From Sodalinema lacuna_A (lineage in GTDB: Bacteria > Cyanobacteriota > Cyanobacteriia > Cyanobacteriales > Geitlerinemataceae), in the NCBI GenBank assembly GCA_900149785.2, contig FSSI02000018.1:24324-88323 (forward strand): DNA of 64,000 nt, written 5' to 3'. The notes beneath the pieces are model-generated. The model made no database searches and was not told the DNA's origin. It worked only from the letters and a program-made list of their open reading frames with translations. A program made the translations under genes and the position numbers. Positions 9,861 to 17,496 of the stretch are shown here, one piece after another (position 1 is the stretch's first letter; each line of letters begins with the position of its first letter).

Positions 9861-11135
9861 CTAACCACTGGTAACTAAGCTGCGTTCAGGAATCGAGGCG
9901 ATGGGTTGTGGTTCGGGAAACTTCCCTTGGGCCACCTCTTGCATTAACTCAATGTGACGGGGAAGCAGAACCGAGTGAGCATAATTCTCCAACACCGTTT
10001 TACGAGCATTGTCCCGAATATGAGCCATACGAGTTGGATGTTCCAAAATATCATGGACGCGATCGGCAATTTGCTTCGGTGAGAAGAAATCCACCAGGAA
10101 GCCATTTTCCCCATCACGAATCACCTCACGCACTGGGGCCGTATCTGATCCCACCACCACGCAGCCGGTGGACATCGACTCAATCATGGACCAAGACAAG
10201 ACAAAGGGACGCGTCAGATAAATATGAGCATCCGAAGCCTGCAACACCTTGAGATATTCACCATAGGGCAAGGTTCCCACAAAATGCACCCGTGACATAT
10301 CCAAGGGAACTTTGGCTAACATCTGTTCCTTATAGGTTTGTCCATTGGGGAGAGATTTCCCATAGCAAACCCGTTCCGAGGCGACCACCACCACATGACA
10401 GTTGGGGCGTTTTTCTTGCAGATAGGCGATCGACTCGATAAACTCTGGGAAACCGCGATAGGGTTCCATCCCCCGCGAAACATAGGTCACCACTTCATCG
10501 GCCCCGGACAAATCCAGGTTCGGTAACACCAACTTCGCCCCCGGATTGGGTTTAAAGAACTCCGTATCCACGCCATCGTGCATGGCCGACATTTTCCGCT
10601 GGAACTCGTGGGGAAATTGCGACTTCTGCCATTTCGTCGGCGAGAGTCCCCAATCACAGGAGTATAAATCCATCAAAATTGGGGCATTTTTAACGCGGAT
10701 TTTCGCCTCGTCATCGGGGCTGAGAGGGTCAGCGGGGTCAAAATCAGCATCGGACCCATGCGCCCAGTAGAACCACTCAAAATAGCACATTAACTTGCTA
10801 TCGGGGAACACATCTTTAACAAACAGTGTGGGTCCCCAGCCGGAGTGACCATAGACTAAATCGGGGACAAAGCCTTGACTTTTGAGCGCCAACATGGTAC
10901 GGTACACAGCCTGTCCGTGGAGAACGGCACTTTCAAGGGGCCGCACATAATGGTGGGTTTCGGGCCGGGGGTCGCGACTGGGGGTAAACAGGGCTTTTTT
11001 TACGCCGGGAATTTTCCATTCCGGGCGTTCGTTTTTGGTGCCAAAGACGACCTGATTATTGGGATCTCGCCCCAGGATTGTGGCGACATGGCGGAACTGG
11101 GCGGGAAAGTTCGGATGTAGGAATAGGACACGCAT
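9861..11135 (-). CDS. GT4-family glycosyltransferase (group 1)
   Basis: 424 residues with the two-Rossmann-fold GT-B layout. The N-terminus reads MRVLFLHPNFPAQFRHVA, typical of this cyanobacterial and proteobacterial subfamily. The C-terminal half has the YVSRGMEPYRGFPEFIES segment and the E-x7-E nucleotide-sugar site in IESMSTGCVVVGSDTAPVRE. It probably adds a sugar to a growing glycan at the cytoplasmic side; donor and acceptor are unknown. It lies directly upstream of the GT41 gene (132 bases) and downstream of a sulfotransferase gene, all on the minus strand, supporting a shared role in surface glycan or glycoprotein synthesis. Confidence 0.88.
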   Translation of the reverse strand: MRVLFLHPNFPAQFRHVATILGRDPNNQVVFGTKNERPEWKIPGVKKALFTPSRDPRPETHHYVRPLESAVLHGQAVYRTMLALKSQGFVPDLVYGHSGWGPTLFVKDVFPDSKLMCYFEWFYWAHGSDADFDPADPLSPDDEAKIRVKNAPILMDLYSCDWGLSPTKWQKSQFPHEFQRKMSAMHDGVDTEFFKPNPGAKLVLPNLDLSGADEVVTYVSRGMEPYRGFPEFIESIAYLQEKRPNCHVVVVASERVCYGKSLPNGQTYKEQMLAKVPLDMSRVHFVGTLPYGEYLKVLQASDAHIYLTRPFVLSWSMIESMSTGCVVVGSDTAPVREVIRDGENGFLVDFFSPKQIADRVHDILEHPTRMAHIRDNARKTVLENYAHSVLLPRHIELMQEVAQGKFPEPQPIASIPERSLVTSG

Positions 11136-11276
11136 TGCAACTGCTGTTAAAGATTTCCGATGACCGGGGTTGTTTAGGATTTACGGCTGGGGCGCAACCA
11201 TTTCGGCACAGTTTCCCTGGGCGTTCATCCAGAGTACGATAGGCGATAGGCAAGAGGCAAGAGGGGGGAGGGAACG

Positions 11277-11311
11277 GGGAACAGGGAACAGGGAACAGGG
11301 AACAGGGAACA
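11277..11311. repeat. Heptamer array A (GGGAACA x5)
   Basis: Five perfect adjacent GGGAACA units, bordered on the left by GGCAAGA-type units (about 11248-11264) and on the right by GGGGAAGAA. This is the shortest of four arrays of the same unit in the window. It resembles the short tandemly repeated repetitive (STRR) heptamers known from filamentous cyanobacteria. Confidence 0.85.
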
Positions 11312-11341
11312 GGGGAAGAAAAGGCAATAGGCAATAGGTAG

Positions 11342-11455
11342 GATGCGTCCCGGCATCGGTTCGGTTTATGACCTAGACCCATCAATTGTAAGGGCATAAC
11401 CCACCCCTGCCCCTCCCAGGAGGGGATTTTTCGCCCCTACAAGCCCGAACGCATC
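11342..11455. repeat. TIR-bounded short element, copy 1 (114 bp, nested core)
   Basis: The ends are GATGCGTCCCGGC (11342-11354) and the inverse of GATGCGTTCGGGC (11443-11455), matching at 11 of 13 positions. The right part (TTTTTCGCCCCTAC) matches the second copy at 15377-15465. In this copy the left half of the central palindrome is replaced by a different dispersed repeat (about 11396-11426). The rest of the 11136-11478 gap holds heptamer array A and no gene. Confidence 0.7.
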
Positions 11456-11478
11456 ATTTCGGTAATCGGCCATGGTTT

Positions 11479-12216
11479 TCACCAACCCCAGTCTTGGTTT
11501 AGGGCAGCAAACAGCCGCTGATTATGAGGTCGAAAGGTCTCCTGTAACTGCTGTTGGATAGACTGGCTGATGTGAGAATAGTTCCCACGGTTGAGGCTGG
11601 GAAAGTCGGGTAGGGTCAACTCGGGCAGGTTGAGAAACGCTAGCATCCGGTTTAGGGTCACTTGGGGTTGCTGATAGAGTTCGTCGCTATGGAGAATCAG
11701 AAGTTGGGATTTGGGGAAGTGCGCCCACCAGCGTTGCAATTGTTGCAGATAATAGCCCCGTGTGACATAGCTATGGTGTTGGTAGGCGTAGCTGTGATAG
11801 TGGGGATTGTTTTGCAGTTTTTCGGCTTCTCCGGCTAGACGGGTGGGTTCTTGGGCTAAGGCTTCTTCTAGGGGCAGGGTTTCGAGTCCTTCTTTGATGG
11901 CATGGTAGTAGTGGGAGATGGCCCGGTCGACGGGGTTTCGCAGTAGGGCAATGAGTTTCATCTCGGGAAAGTCAGCGGCAACGCGACGGGGAACGTCGGG
12001 ATGAACGATGTAGTAGGGACTGGCTTCGCCGTTGAGAGTGGGGTCGTCGGTTTTGGGGAATTGCTGTTGATACCAGGACAATCCCTGGGAGTAGTGCAGG
12101 TCAAAGTAATGCACTTCTTTTTGAGGTGCAACTTGAATTTGAGGATGTTGATTCAGGTAATGTAGGGCGGAGGTGGTTCCGCCTTTTTGAGTGCCAATGA
12201 TGAGGAAGTGGGGCAT
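11479..12216 (-). CDS. PAPS-dependent sulfotransferase
   Basis: 245 residues. The N-terminus carries the 5'-phosphosulfate-binding loop IIGTQKGGTTS (residues about 5-15), and the 3'-phosphate site is LLRNPVDRAISHYYH (about residue 93). The enzyme moves sulfate from PAPS to a hydroxyl or amine of a carbohydrate; NodH and heparan-type sulfotransferases share this layout. I start at the ATG at 12216 because the upstream in-frame extension lies in dispersed repeat sequence. It sits upstream of the GT4 gene, so sulfation of an exopolysaccharide or glycoprotein is the natural inference. The substrate is unknown. Confidence 0.87.
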   Translation of the reverse strand: MPHFLIIGTQKGGTTSALHYLNQHPQIQVAPQKEVHYFDLHYSQGLSWYQQQFPKTDDPTLNGEASPYYIVHPDVPRRVAADFPEMKLIALLRNPVDRAISHYYHAIKEGLETLPLEEALAQEPTRLAGEAEKLQNNPHYHSYAYQHHSYVTRGYYLQQLQRWWAHFPKSQLLILHSDELYQQPQVTLNRMLAFLNLPELTLPDFPSLNRGNYSHISQSIQQQLQETFRPHNQRLFAALNQDWGW

Positions 12217-12239
12217 GGGGGGGGATGGCAAGAGGCAAT

Positions 12240-12362
12240 AGGCAAGGGGCAAGAGGCAAGAGGGGAACCCACCCCTAACCCCTCCCTAGAGGGGATGGCA
12301 AGAGGCAAGAGGCAAGAGGGGAACCCACCGCTAACCCCTCCCTAGAGGGGATGGCAAGAGGC
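12240..12362. repeat. Tandem pair of dispersed C-rich repeat with GGCAAGA units
   Basis: Two near-identical copies of about 50 bp, each AACCCACC-C/G-CTAACCCC followed by TCCCTAGAGGGGATGG (from about 12266 and 12321), are separated by GGCAAGA heptamers. The same C-rich repeat occurs near 11398 and 60430. It lies between the sulfotransferase start and the end of the M16 peptidase gene. Confidence 0.75.
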
Positions 12363-12393
12363 AAAAGAAGGGAACACCGGAACAGGTAAGGGG

Positions 12394-13725
12394 TTAGGAG
12401 ACGGGGGAGGGGAGGACGCTGTTGAGGGCGGCGGCGGGACCGACGAGGCTGATGTAGGGGTCGATGAAGTAGCGGCTGGCGACTCGTCGGGCTTCTTCGG
12501 CGGTGACTTGGGCGATCGCCTCTGGGAACATCTCGTCAAACTCTATCCCTAAGCCGAGGGTTTCGTACCAGCCTAAAATTTGGGCAATTTGGGAGTTGGT
12601 CTGTTTTCCGAGGGCATATTGCCCCAAAAGTTTGTTTTTGGCGGTTTGTAGTTCGTCGTTGTGGAGATATAGGGCGGTTAGCCGCTCGACTTCGACGCGT
12701 AGGCCTTCGACGGCGATCGCCGTATTTTGAGGCGCGGTCCCCATATACACGACAAACTGCGATGTGTCAAGTCTTGTGGGATAAAATGCCGAGACATCAT
12801 AGGCCAGTCCTCGTTTTTCCCGCAGTTCGACAAACAGGCGACTGGAGAGACCATTGCCGAGATAGGTATTGAGGAGTTTGAGGGCGGCGTATTCGGGGGG
12901 AATCTGATGGCCCTGTTTTAGGAGGACGGAGGGGGCGAGGTAGCCCAACATGACGATCGCCTGTTGGGTGTCTTGGGCGGTTTTGCAGACGGTTGGCCGG
13001 GGGGTGAGGCGGGGTAAGTCCACTTGGGGAATGGGGAGAGGCGGCGCGGTCCAATCGCCAAAGGCGGCGTCTAGGGTGGCGATCGCCTTGTCCAAGTTCC
13101 AGCAGCCGACTAGGCTAATCACGAGATTATCGGGGCGAAAATAGGTCCGGTGGAAGTTCTCTAAATCCAACCGAGTCAGTCCCGGTACAGTATTCTCTAA
13201 TCCCAGAGTCGATACCGCATAGGGATGATCTTGATACATGGCCTCTCGCAATTGGGAGAAGGCGATGGAGAAGGGTTGTTCTTTCTGGGCGCGGATGGCT
13301 TGTAGGGTGAGGCGTTTTTCGAGTTCGACTTCTGCTTCGGGGAGGGCCGGCGATCGCAACAGTTGGGCGCTGAGGTTGAGAATGTCCTCAAAGTCAGCAG
13401 ACACCGTCTTGAGGCTAAACAAAAAGTAATCATTAGTGGTTTCGGCCCCTAAACTCGCCCCCACGGATTCGACCTGTTCAGCAATATCCATCGAGGAAAG
13501 GTTCCCCGTCCCCTTGGTCATCACGGAGGCTAGTAGATGGGAGAGTCCGAAGAGATGGGGAGGTTCGCAGCGCGTCCCAGTTTTGACAAAAAAACGAGCC
13601 GTCATGATATCGGCGGTGGGATTTTCCACCAGGATGACGGTAATCCCGTTATTGAGAACAACGCGGTGTGCAGACATAAATTCGGGGGACTCGAAGGTAA
13701 ACAGTTCGCAACAATCAAACCCCAT
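12394..13725 (-). CDS. M16-family peptidase-like protein, predicted non-catalytic subunit
   Basis: 443 residues with the two-domain M16 fold. Where the active family has HxxEH, this protein reads GLSHLLASVMTKGTGN, so the zinc ligands are lost while the surrounding GTxCEPPHLFGLSH-like context remains. The C-terminal domain keeps the arginine- and tyrosine-containing region (SSRLFVELREKRGLAYDVSA) used for substrate binding. Such proteins pair with an active subunit, as in the mitochondrial processing peptidase. The active partner is encoded 8 bases upstream on the same strand, so the pair is very probably an operon and a heterodimer. The start codon is well placed after the partner's stop. Confidence 0.88.
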   Translation of the reverse strand: MGFDCCELFTFESPEFMSAHRVVLNNGITVILVENPTADIMTARFFVKTGTRCEPPHLFGLSHLLASVMTKGTGNLSSMDIAEQVESVGASLGAETTNDYFLFSLKTVSADFEDILNLSAQLLRSPALPEAEVELEKRLTLQAIRAQKEQPFSIAFSQLREAMYQDHPYAVSTLGLENTVPGLTRLDLENFHRTYFRPDNLVISLVGCWNLDKAIATLDAAFGDWTAPPLPIPQVDLPRLTPRPTVCKTAQDTQQAIVMLGYLAPSVLLKQGHQIPPEYAALKLLNTYLGNGLSSRLFVELREKRGLAYDVSAFYPTRLDTSQFVVYMGTAPQNTAIAVEGLRVEVERLTALYLHNDELQTAKNKLLGQYALGKQTNSQIAQILGWYETLGLGIEFDEMFPEAIAQVTAEEARRVASRYFIDPYISLVGPAAALNSVLPSPVS

Positions 13726-13733
13726 CTAGGCTA

Positions 13734-15026
13734 TCACTGTTCGTTAACGCCGATGGTAACCACGTAGTTCTCCAGGCTTAGATACTGTCGGGCGATTTGA
13801 CGCAGGTTATCGGGTTTGAGGGCTTGAATCCGTTGAGGATACTGTGTGGCCAGATCAGCACGACTGAGGGTTTGATAGTAGCCATAAAGGCCCGCGAGTT
13901 GGGCGGGGGTTTCGGTGGAGAAGGCGTAGTCGTTGCAGAGTTGTCGTTGCGCCCGGGCCAGTTCCAGGGCTTCGACGGGGATTTCGCGTAATTGATGAAT
14001 TTGATGCAAACTGGCTTGTTCGACGGCTTCGAGGAAGGGGACTTCGAGCCAAGCACTGATGGTAAAGAGGCTAGAGTCTTGTTGTAGGGAGAAATAGCTA
14101 GTAATGCCCTGAACCCATTGACGCTGTTCCCGTAGTTCGCGCACGAGACGGGAGGAACGACCGCTGGCGAGAATCATGGAGAGGAGATCTAAGCCATAGG
14201 CGTCGTCGAGATGGTCAATACCGGGACCGGTCCAGGTGAGGTTGAGGCGGGCTAATTCTAGGCGAGGAAAGGCCAGTTCCCGGCGTTGTACTCCCTGCAT
14301 GGGGGGTTCTGGGGGAATGATGACTTGGGGACAGCCAGGATTGGGGAGAAAGTCTTGGAAACAGTGATCGATGCGATCGAGGGCTTCGAGTTCGGAGATG
14401 CCCCCCACGACAGCGATGGTGAGGTTTTGGGGTTGGTAGTGGCTGCGATGGAATTGCCGTAAGTCAGCCGGCGATCGCCCTAAAAGGCTTTCTTGAGTTC
14501 CCAAGACGGGACGGCGATAGGGATGATGCCGATAAACGGTGTCGAGGGTGGCCTCAAACAGCAAGTCATCAGGACTATCCTGACTTTGGCGGATTTCCTC
14601 AAAGACCACCTCCCGTTCCCGGAAAAACTCATCTTCTGGGATAGCGGCATGAAGGAGAAGTTCTGAGAGCAGGGGTAGGGTGTCGCTAAAGTAGGGGCTG
14701 GCTGTGGTGATAAAGAAATGGGCGTAGTCGTAACTGGTGGCGGCGTTGGTGAGTCCGCCACAGCCTTCGATGGCGGCGTCAAAGTAACCGGGGGCGAGGC
14801 GATCGGTTCCCTTAAAGATGGCGTGTTCAAGAAAATGGGCCATCCCGGACCACTCATCGGGTTCTACTCTTGCCCCGGCCTTAACCCAGACATCGGTCAC
14901 GACGACGGGACTATGGGGGACATACTGATGCACAACGGTGAGACCATCGTGACGTTCAAAGGTGCGGGCAGGACAGTTACTATCACTGACTACTCGGGAA
15001 ATGCTGGAAGTTTGAGTTTGGGGCAT
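13734..15026 (-). CDS. M16-family zinc metallopeptidase, active subunit
   Basis: About 430 residues from the ATG at 15026; an in-frame start 48 bases upstream would add a basic, unconserved extension. The zinc motif HFLEH (about residues 64-68) is followed by the third ligand in EREVVFEEI about 75 residues later, the usual M16B spacing. The C-terminal domain has ASGRSSRLVRELREQRQWV. M16B proteins degrade or process peptides, including transit or signal peptides. It is followed after 8 bases by its degenerate paralogue. Confidence 0.93.
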   Translation of the reverse strand: MPQTQTSSISRVVSDSNCPARTFERHDGLTVVHQYVPHSPVVVTDVWVKAGARVEPDEWSGMAHFLEHAIFKGTDRLAPGYFDAAIEGCGGLTNAATSYDYAHFFITTASPYFSDTLPLLSELLLHAAIPEDEFFREREVVFEEIRQSQDSPDDLLFEATLDTVYRHHPYRRPVLGTQESLLGRSPADLRQFHRSHYQPQNLTIAVVGGISELEALDRIDHCFQDFLPNPGCPQVIIPPEPPMQGVQRRELAFPRLELARLNLTWTGPGIDHLDDAYGLDLLSMILASGRSSRLVRELREQRQWVQGITSYFSLQQDSSLFTISAWLEVPFLEAVEQASLHQIHQLREIPVEALELARAQRQLCNDYAFSTETPAQLAGLYGYYQTLSRADLATQYPQRIQALKPDNLRQIARQYLSLENYVVTIGVNEQ

Positions 15027-15193
15027 GGTTCGCAAGCGCCTTATCGCCAATACGCGGGCTGTGGGACGACACACTTAGGAGTGCACTCTCGTCGTCGTTC
15101 ATCGCGAAACCCAACGTTTTTATTTACCCTAACTTGTTTTTATGCCTCAGTTGGCTATTTTGGCTACAAATGATGTAATTCTTTAGGGAAGAA

Positions 15194-15361
15194 GGGAACA
15201 GGGAATAGGGAACAGGGAACAGGGAATAGGGAATAGGGAACAGGGAACAGGGAACAGGGAACAGGGAATAGGGAATAGGGAACAGGGAACAGGGAACAGG
15301 GAATAGGGAATAGGGAATAGGGAACAGGGAACAGGGAACAGGGAACAGGGAACAGGGAATA
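15194..15361. repeat. Heptamer array B (24 perfect GGGAAYA units)
   Basis: Twenty-four uninterrupted 7-bp units, 15 GGGAACA and 9 GGGAATA, followed by one GGCAAGA. Only the sixth base varies. Reading left to right it is C, T, CC, TT, CCCC, TT, CCC, TTT, CCCCC, T. The array lies between the divergent ends of the M16 gene start and the TIR element in front of lepA's 3' end. The 15027-15482 gap holds this array, the TIR element and no gene; open frames through it are only repeats. Confidence 0.95.
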
Positions 15362-15376
15362 GGCAAGAGATGGTAG

Positions 15377-15465
15377 GATGCGTCCCGGCATCAGTAGAGG
15401 TTTTGACCTAGGCCTATCGATTGTAAGGGCGAAAAATTTTTCGCCCCTACCAGCCGGAACGCATC
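15377..15465. repeat. TIR-bounded short element, copy 2 (89 bp)
   Basis: The terminal inverted repeats GATGCGTCCCGGC (15377-15389) and the inverse of GATGCGTTCCGGC (15453-15465) match at 12 of 13 bases. The centre holds a perfect palindrome, GGGCGAAAAA joined to TTTTTCGCCC (15428-15447). It looks like a non-autonomous mobile or palindromic element; there is no coding capacity. Compare copy 1 at 11342-11455. Confidence 0.75.
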
Positions 15466-15482
15466 ATTTGGGCTGGGGGGTG

Positions 15483-17285
15483 TCAGAGTTTGAGCATGGC
15501 CATGAAGGCTTCTTGGGGAACGTCTACGGTACCGATCGCCTTCATGCGTTTCTTCCCTTTGGCTTGTTTCTTCAAGAGTTTCTTCTTGCGAGAAATATCG
15601 CCGCCGTAGCATTTGGCTAAGACATCTTTGCGAAGGGCGGGGATGCGTTCGCTGGCGATGATGCGGCTACCAATGGAGGCTTGTAGGGGAACTTTGAACT
15701 GATGGCGGGGAATCAACTCTTTGAGTTTTTCGACTAAGGCCCGCCCAACAGGATAGGCTTTATCTCGGTGGACGATGACGGCTAGGGCATCGACGGGATC
15801 GCTGTTGACCATGACATCGAGACGCACCAGGTCGTTTTCACGGTAGCCAATCATCTGATATTCCATGCTGGCGTAGCCGCGCGATCGCGATTTGACTTGA
15901 TCGAAAAAGTCCGTCACCACTTCGGCGAGGGGCAATTCATAAATCAAGGTGGTACGGGTGGGGGTGAGGTATTTCATGTTTTTGAACTCGCCGCGACGAC
16001 CTTGGCAGAGTTCCATGAGGGTCCCGACGTACTCTTCGGGGGTAATCAAATCTACGCGAACATAGGGTTCTTCGATTTTCTCCCGCTGGACGGGATCGGG
16101 CATCAAACTGGGGTTGTCGATGTTGATCACGTCGCCGTCGGTGGTGGTGACGTGATAGACCACGGAGGGGGCGGTGGTGATTAAATCCAGGTTATACTCC
16201 CGTTCGAGGCGTTCCTGGATAATTTCCATGTGCAGGAGGCCGAGGAAACCGCAGCGGAAGCCAAACCCCATCGCGCTGGAGGTTTCGGGTTCGTAGTTGA
16301 GGGAGGCGTCGTTGAGTTTGAGTTTTTCGAGGGCGTCCCGTAGGTCTTCAAATTGGTCGGAGTCGGTGGGAAACAGGCCACAAAAGACCATGGGTTTGGC
16401 TTCGGTGTAGCCGGGGAGGGGGCTGTCGGCGGGGGCTTTGGCGAGGGTAATGGTATCGCCGACGCGGGCATCTTCGACGGCTTTGATGGCGGCGGATAGA
16501 TAGCCAACTTCTCCGGCGTGGAGGCTGTCGACTTGTTGTTGGGTGGGGCAGAGAATCCCGATTTCGTCGAGGTCAAATTCTTTTTTGGAAGCCATGAAGC
16601 GGACGCGATCGCCCTGATTGAGGGTTCCGTCCATGATGCGGAAATAGACGATGACTCCGCGATAGGGGTCGTAGTAACTGTCAAAAATCAAGGCCCGCAG
16701 GGGTTCGTCAACGGTATCTTGGGGCGGTGGAACTTGATGAACTAGGTATTCGAGGATTTCGGGGATGCCGATTCCTTCTTTAGCTGAGGCATGGATGGCT
16801 TCGGAACAGTCGAGGCCGACGACTTCTTCGATTTCTTCGATGACGCGCTCGGGTTCGGCCCCGGGGAGGTCAATTTTGTTGAGAACGGGGATGATTTCTA
16901 GGTCGTTTTCCAAGGCCAAATAGACGTTCGCCAAGGTTTGGGCTTCGACGCCTTGGGAGGCATCGACCACCAGTAATGCCCCTTCACAGGCGGCGAGGGA
17001 CCGGGAAACTTCGTAGGAGAAGTCCACATGGCCGGGGGTGTCGATGAGGTTGAGGACGTAGCTTTGGCCATCTTTGGCGGTGTAGTTCATCCGGGCCGCC
17101 TGAAGTTTAATGGTGATGCCCCGTTCCCGTTCCAAGTCCATATTGTCCAGGAACTGTTCTTTCATTTTTCGCTGTTCTACGGTTCCGGTGTAGGACAGCA
17201 GGCGATCGGCCAGGGTTGATTTGCCGTGGTCGATGTGGGCAATAATTGAGAAGTTGCGGATGCGGGAAACGGGTACGTCGGTCAT
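15483..17285 (-). CDS. lepA: Elongation factor 4 (back-translocating GTPase LepA)
   Basis: 600 residues, the usual length. G1 is AHIDHGKSTLADRLL (residue about 16), G3 DTPGHVDF, and G4 NKIDLPGA. The C-terminal LepA-specific domain ends with KCYGGDISRKKKLLKKQAKGKKRMK. It binds ribosomes and aids translation under ionic stress. The gene stands alone, with repeat arrays after its stop. Confidence 0.98.
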   Translation of the reverse strand: MTDVPVSRIRNFSIIAHIDHGKSTLADRLLSYTGTVEQRKMKEQFLDNMDLERERGITIKLQAARMNYTAKDGQSYVLNLIDTPGHVDFSYEVSRSLAACEGALLVVDASQGVEAQTLANVYLALENDLEIIPVLNKIDLPGAEPERVIEEIEEVVGLDCSEAIHASAKEGIGIPEILEYLVHQVPPPQDTVDEPLRALIFDSYYDPYRGVIVYFRIMDGTLNQGDRVRFMASKKEFDLDEIGILCPTQQQVDSLHAGEVGYLSAAIKAVEDARVGDTITLAKAPADSPLPGYTEAKPMVFCGLFPTDSDQFEDLRDALEKLKLNDASLNYEPETSSAMGFGFRCGFLGLLHMEIIQERLEREYNLDLITTAPSVVYHVTTTDGDVINIDNPSLMPDPVQREKIEEPYVRVDLITPEEYVGTLMELCQGRRGEFKNMKYLTPTRTTLIYELPLAEVVTDFFDQVKSRSRGYASMEYQMIGYRENDLVRLDVMVNSDPVDALAVIVHRDKAYPVGRALVEKLKELIPRHQFKVPLQASIGSRIIASERIPALRKDVLAKCYGGDISRKKKLLKKQAKGKKRMKAIGTVDVPQEAFMAMLKL

Positions 17286-17496
17286 ATAGGTGTTGGAGTA
17301 GCAGAGTTAGGATGAGGACGCAGAACCGGTGGTGTGACCGATTGCTTTACATATTTTAGTCGGTTGCTGGGGCTGTGGGAAATTGGGGCATGAGATCGCG
17401 GCTGAGATCATGGCAAAATGAGCTTGAAGAGTTTTGGGGCGATCGCCGCCGGCTCTTTGACCCCTTCATGGTTTCACACGCTTTTACATCATCATT

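Noticed and set aside
15194..15361. CRISPR array
   Set aside because: Units are 7 bp and contiguous, with no spacers and no cas genes.
15124..15391. Open frames reading SLFPVPC/SLFPIPY repeats
   Set aside because: They only translate the heptamer array; seven-base units leave all frames open. Not genes.
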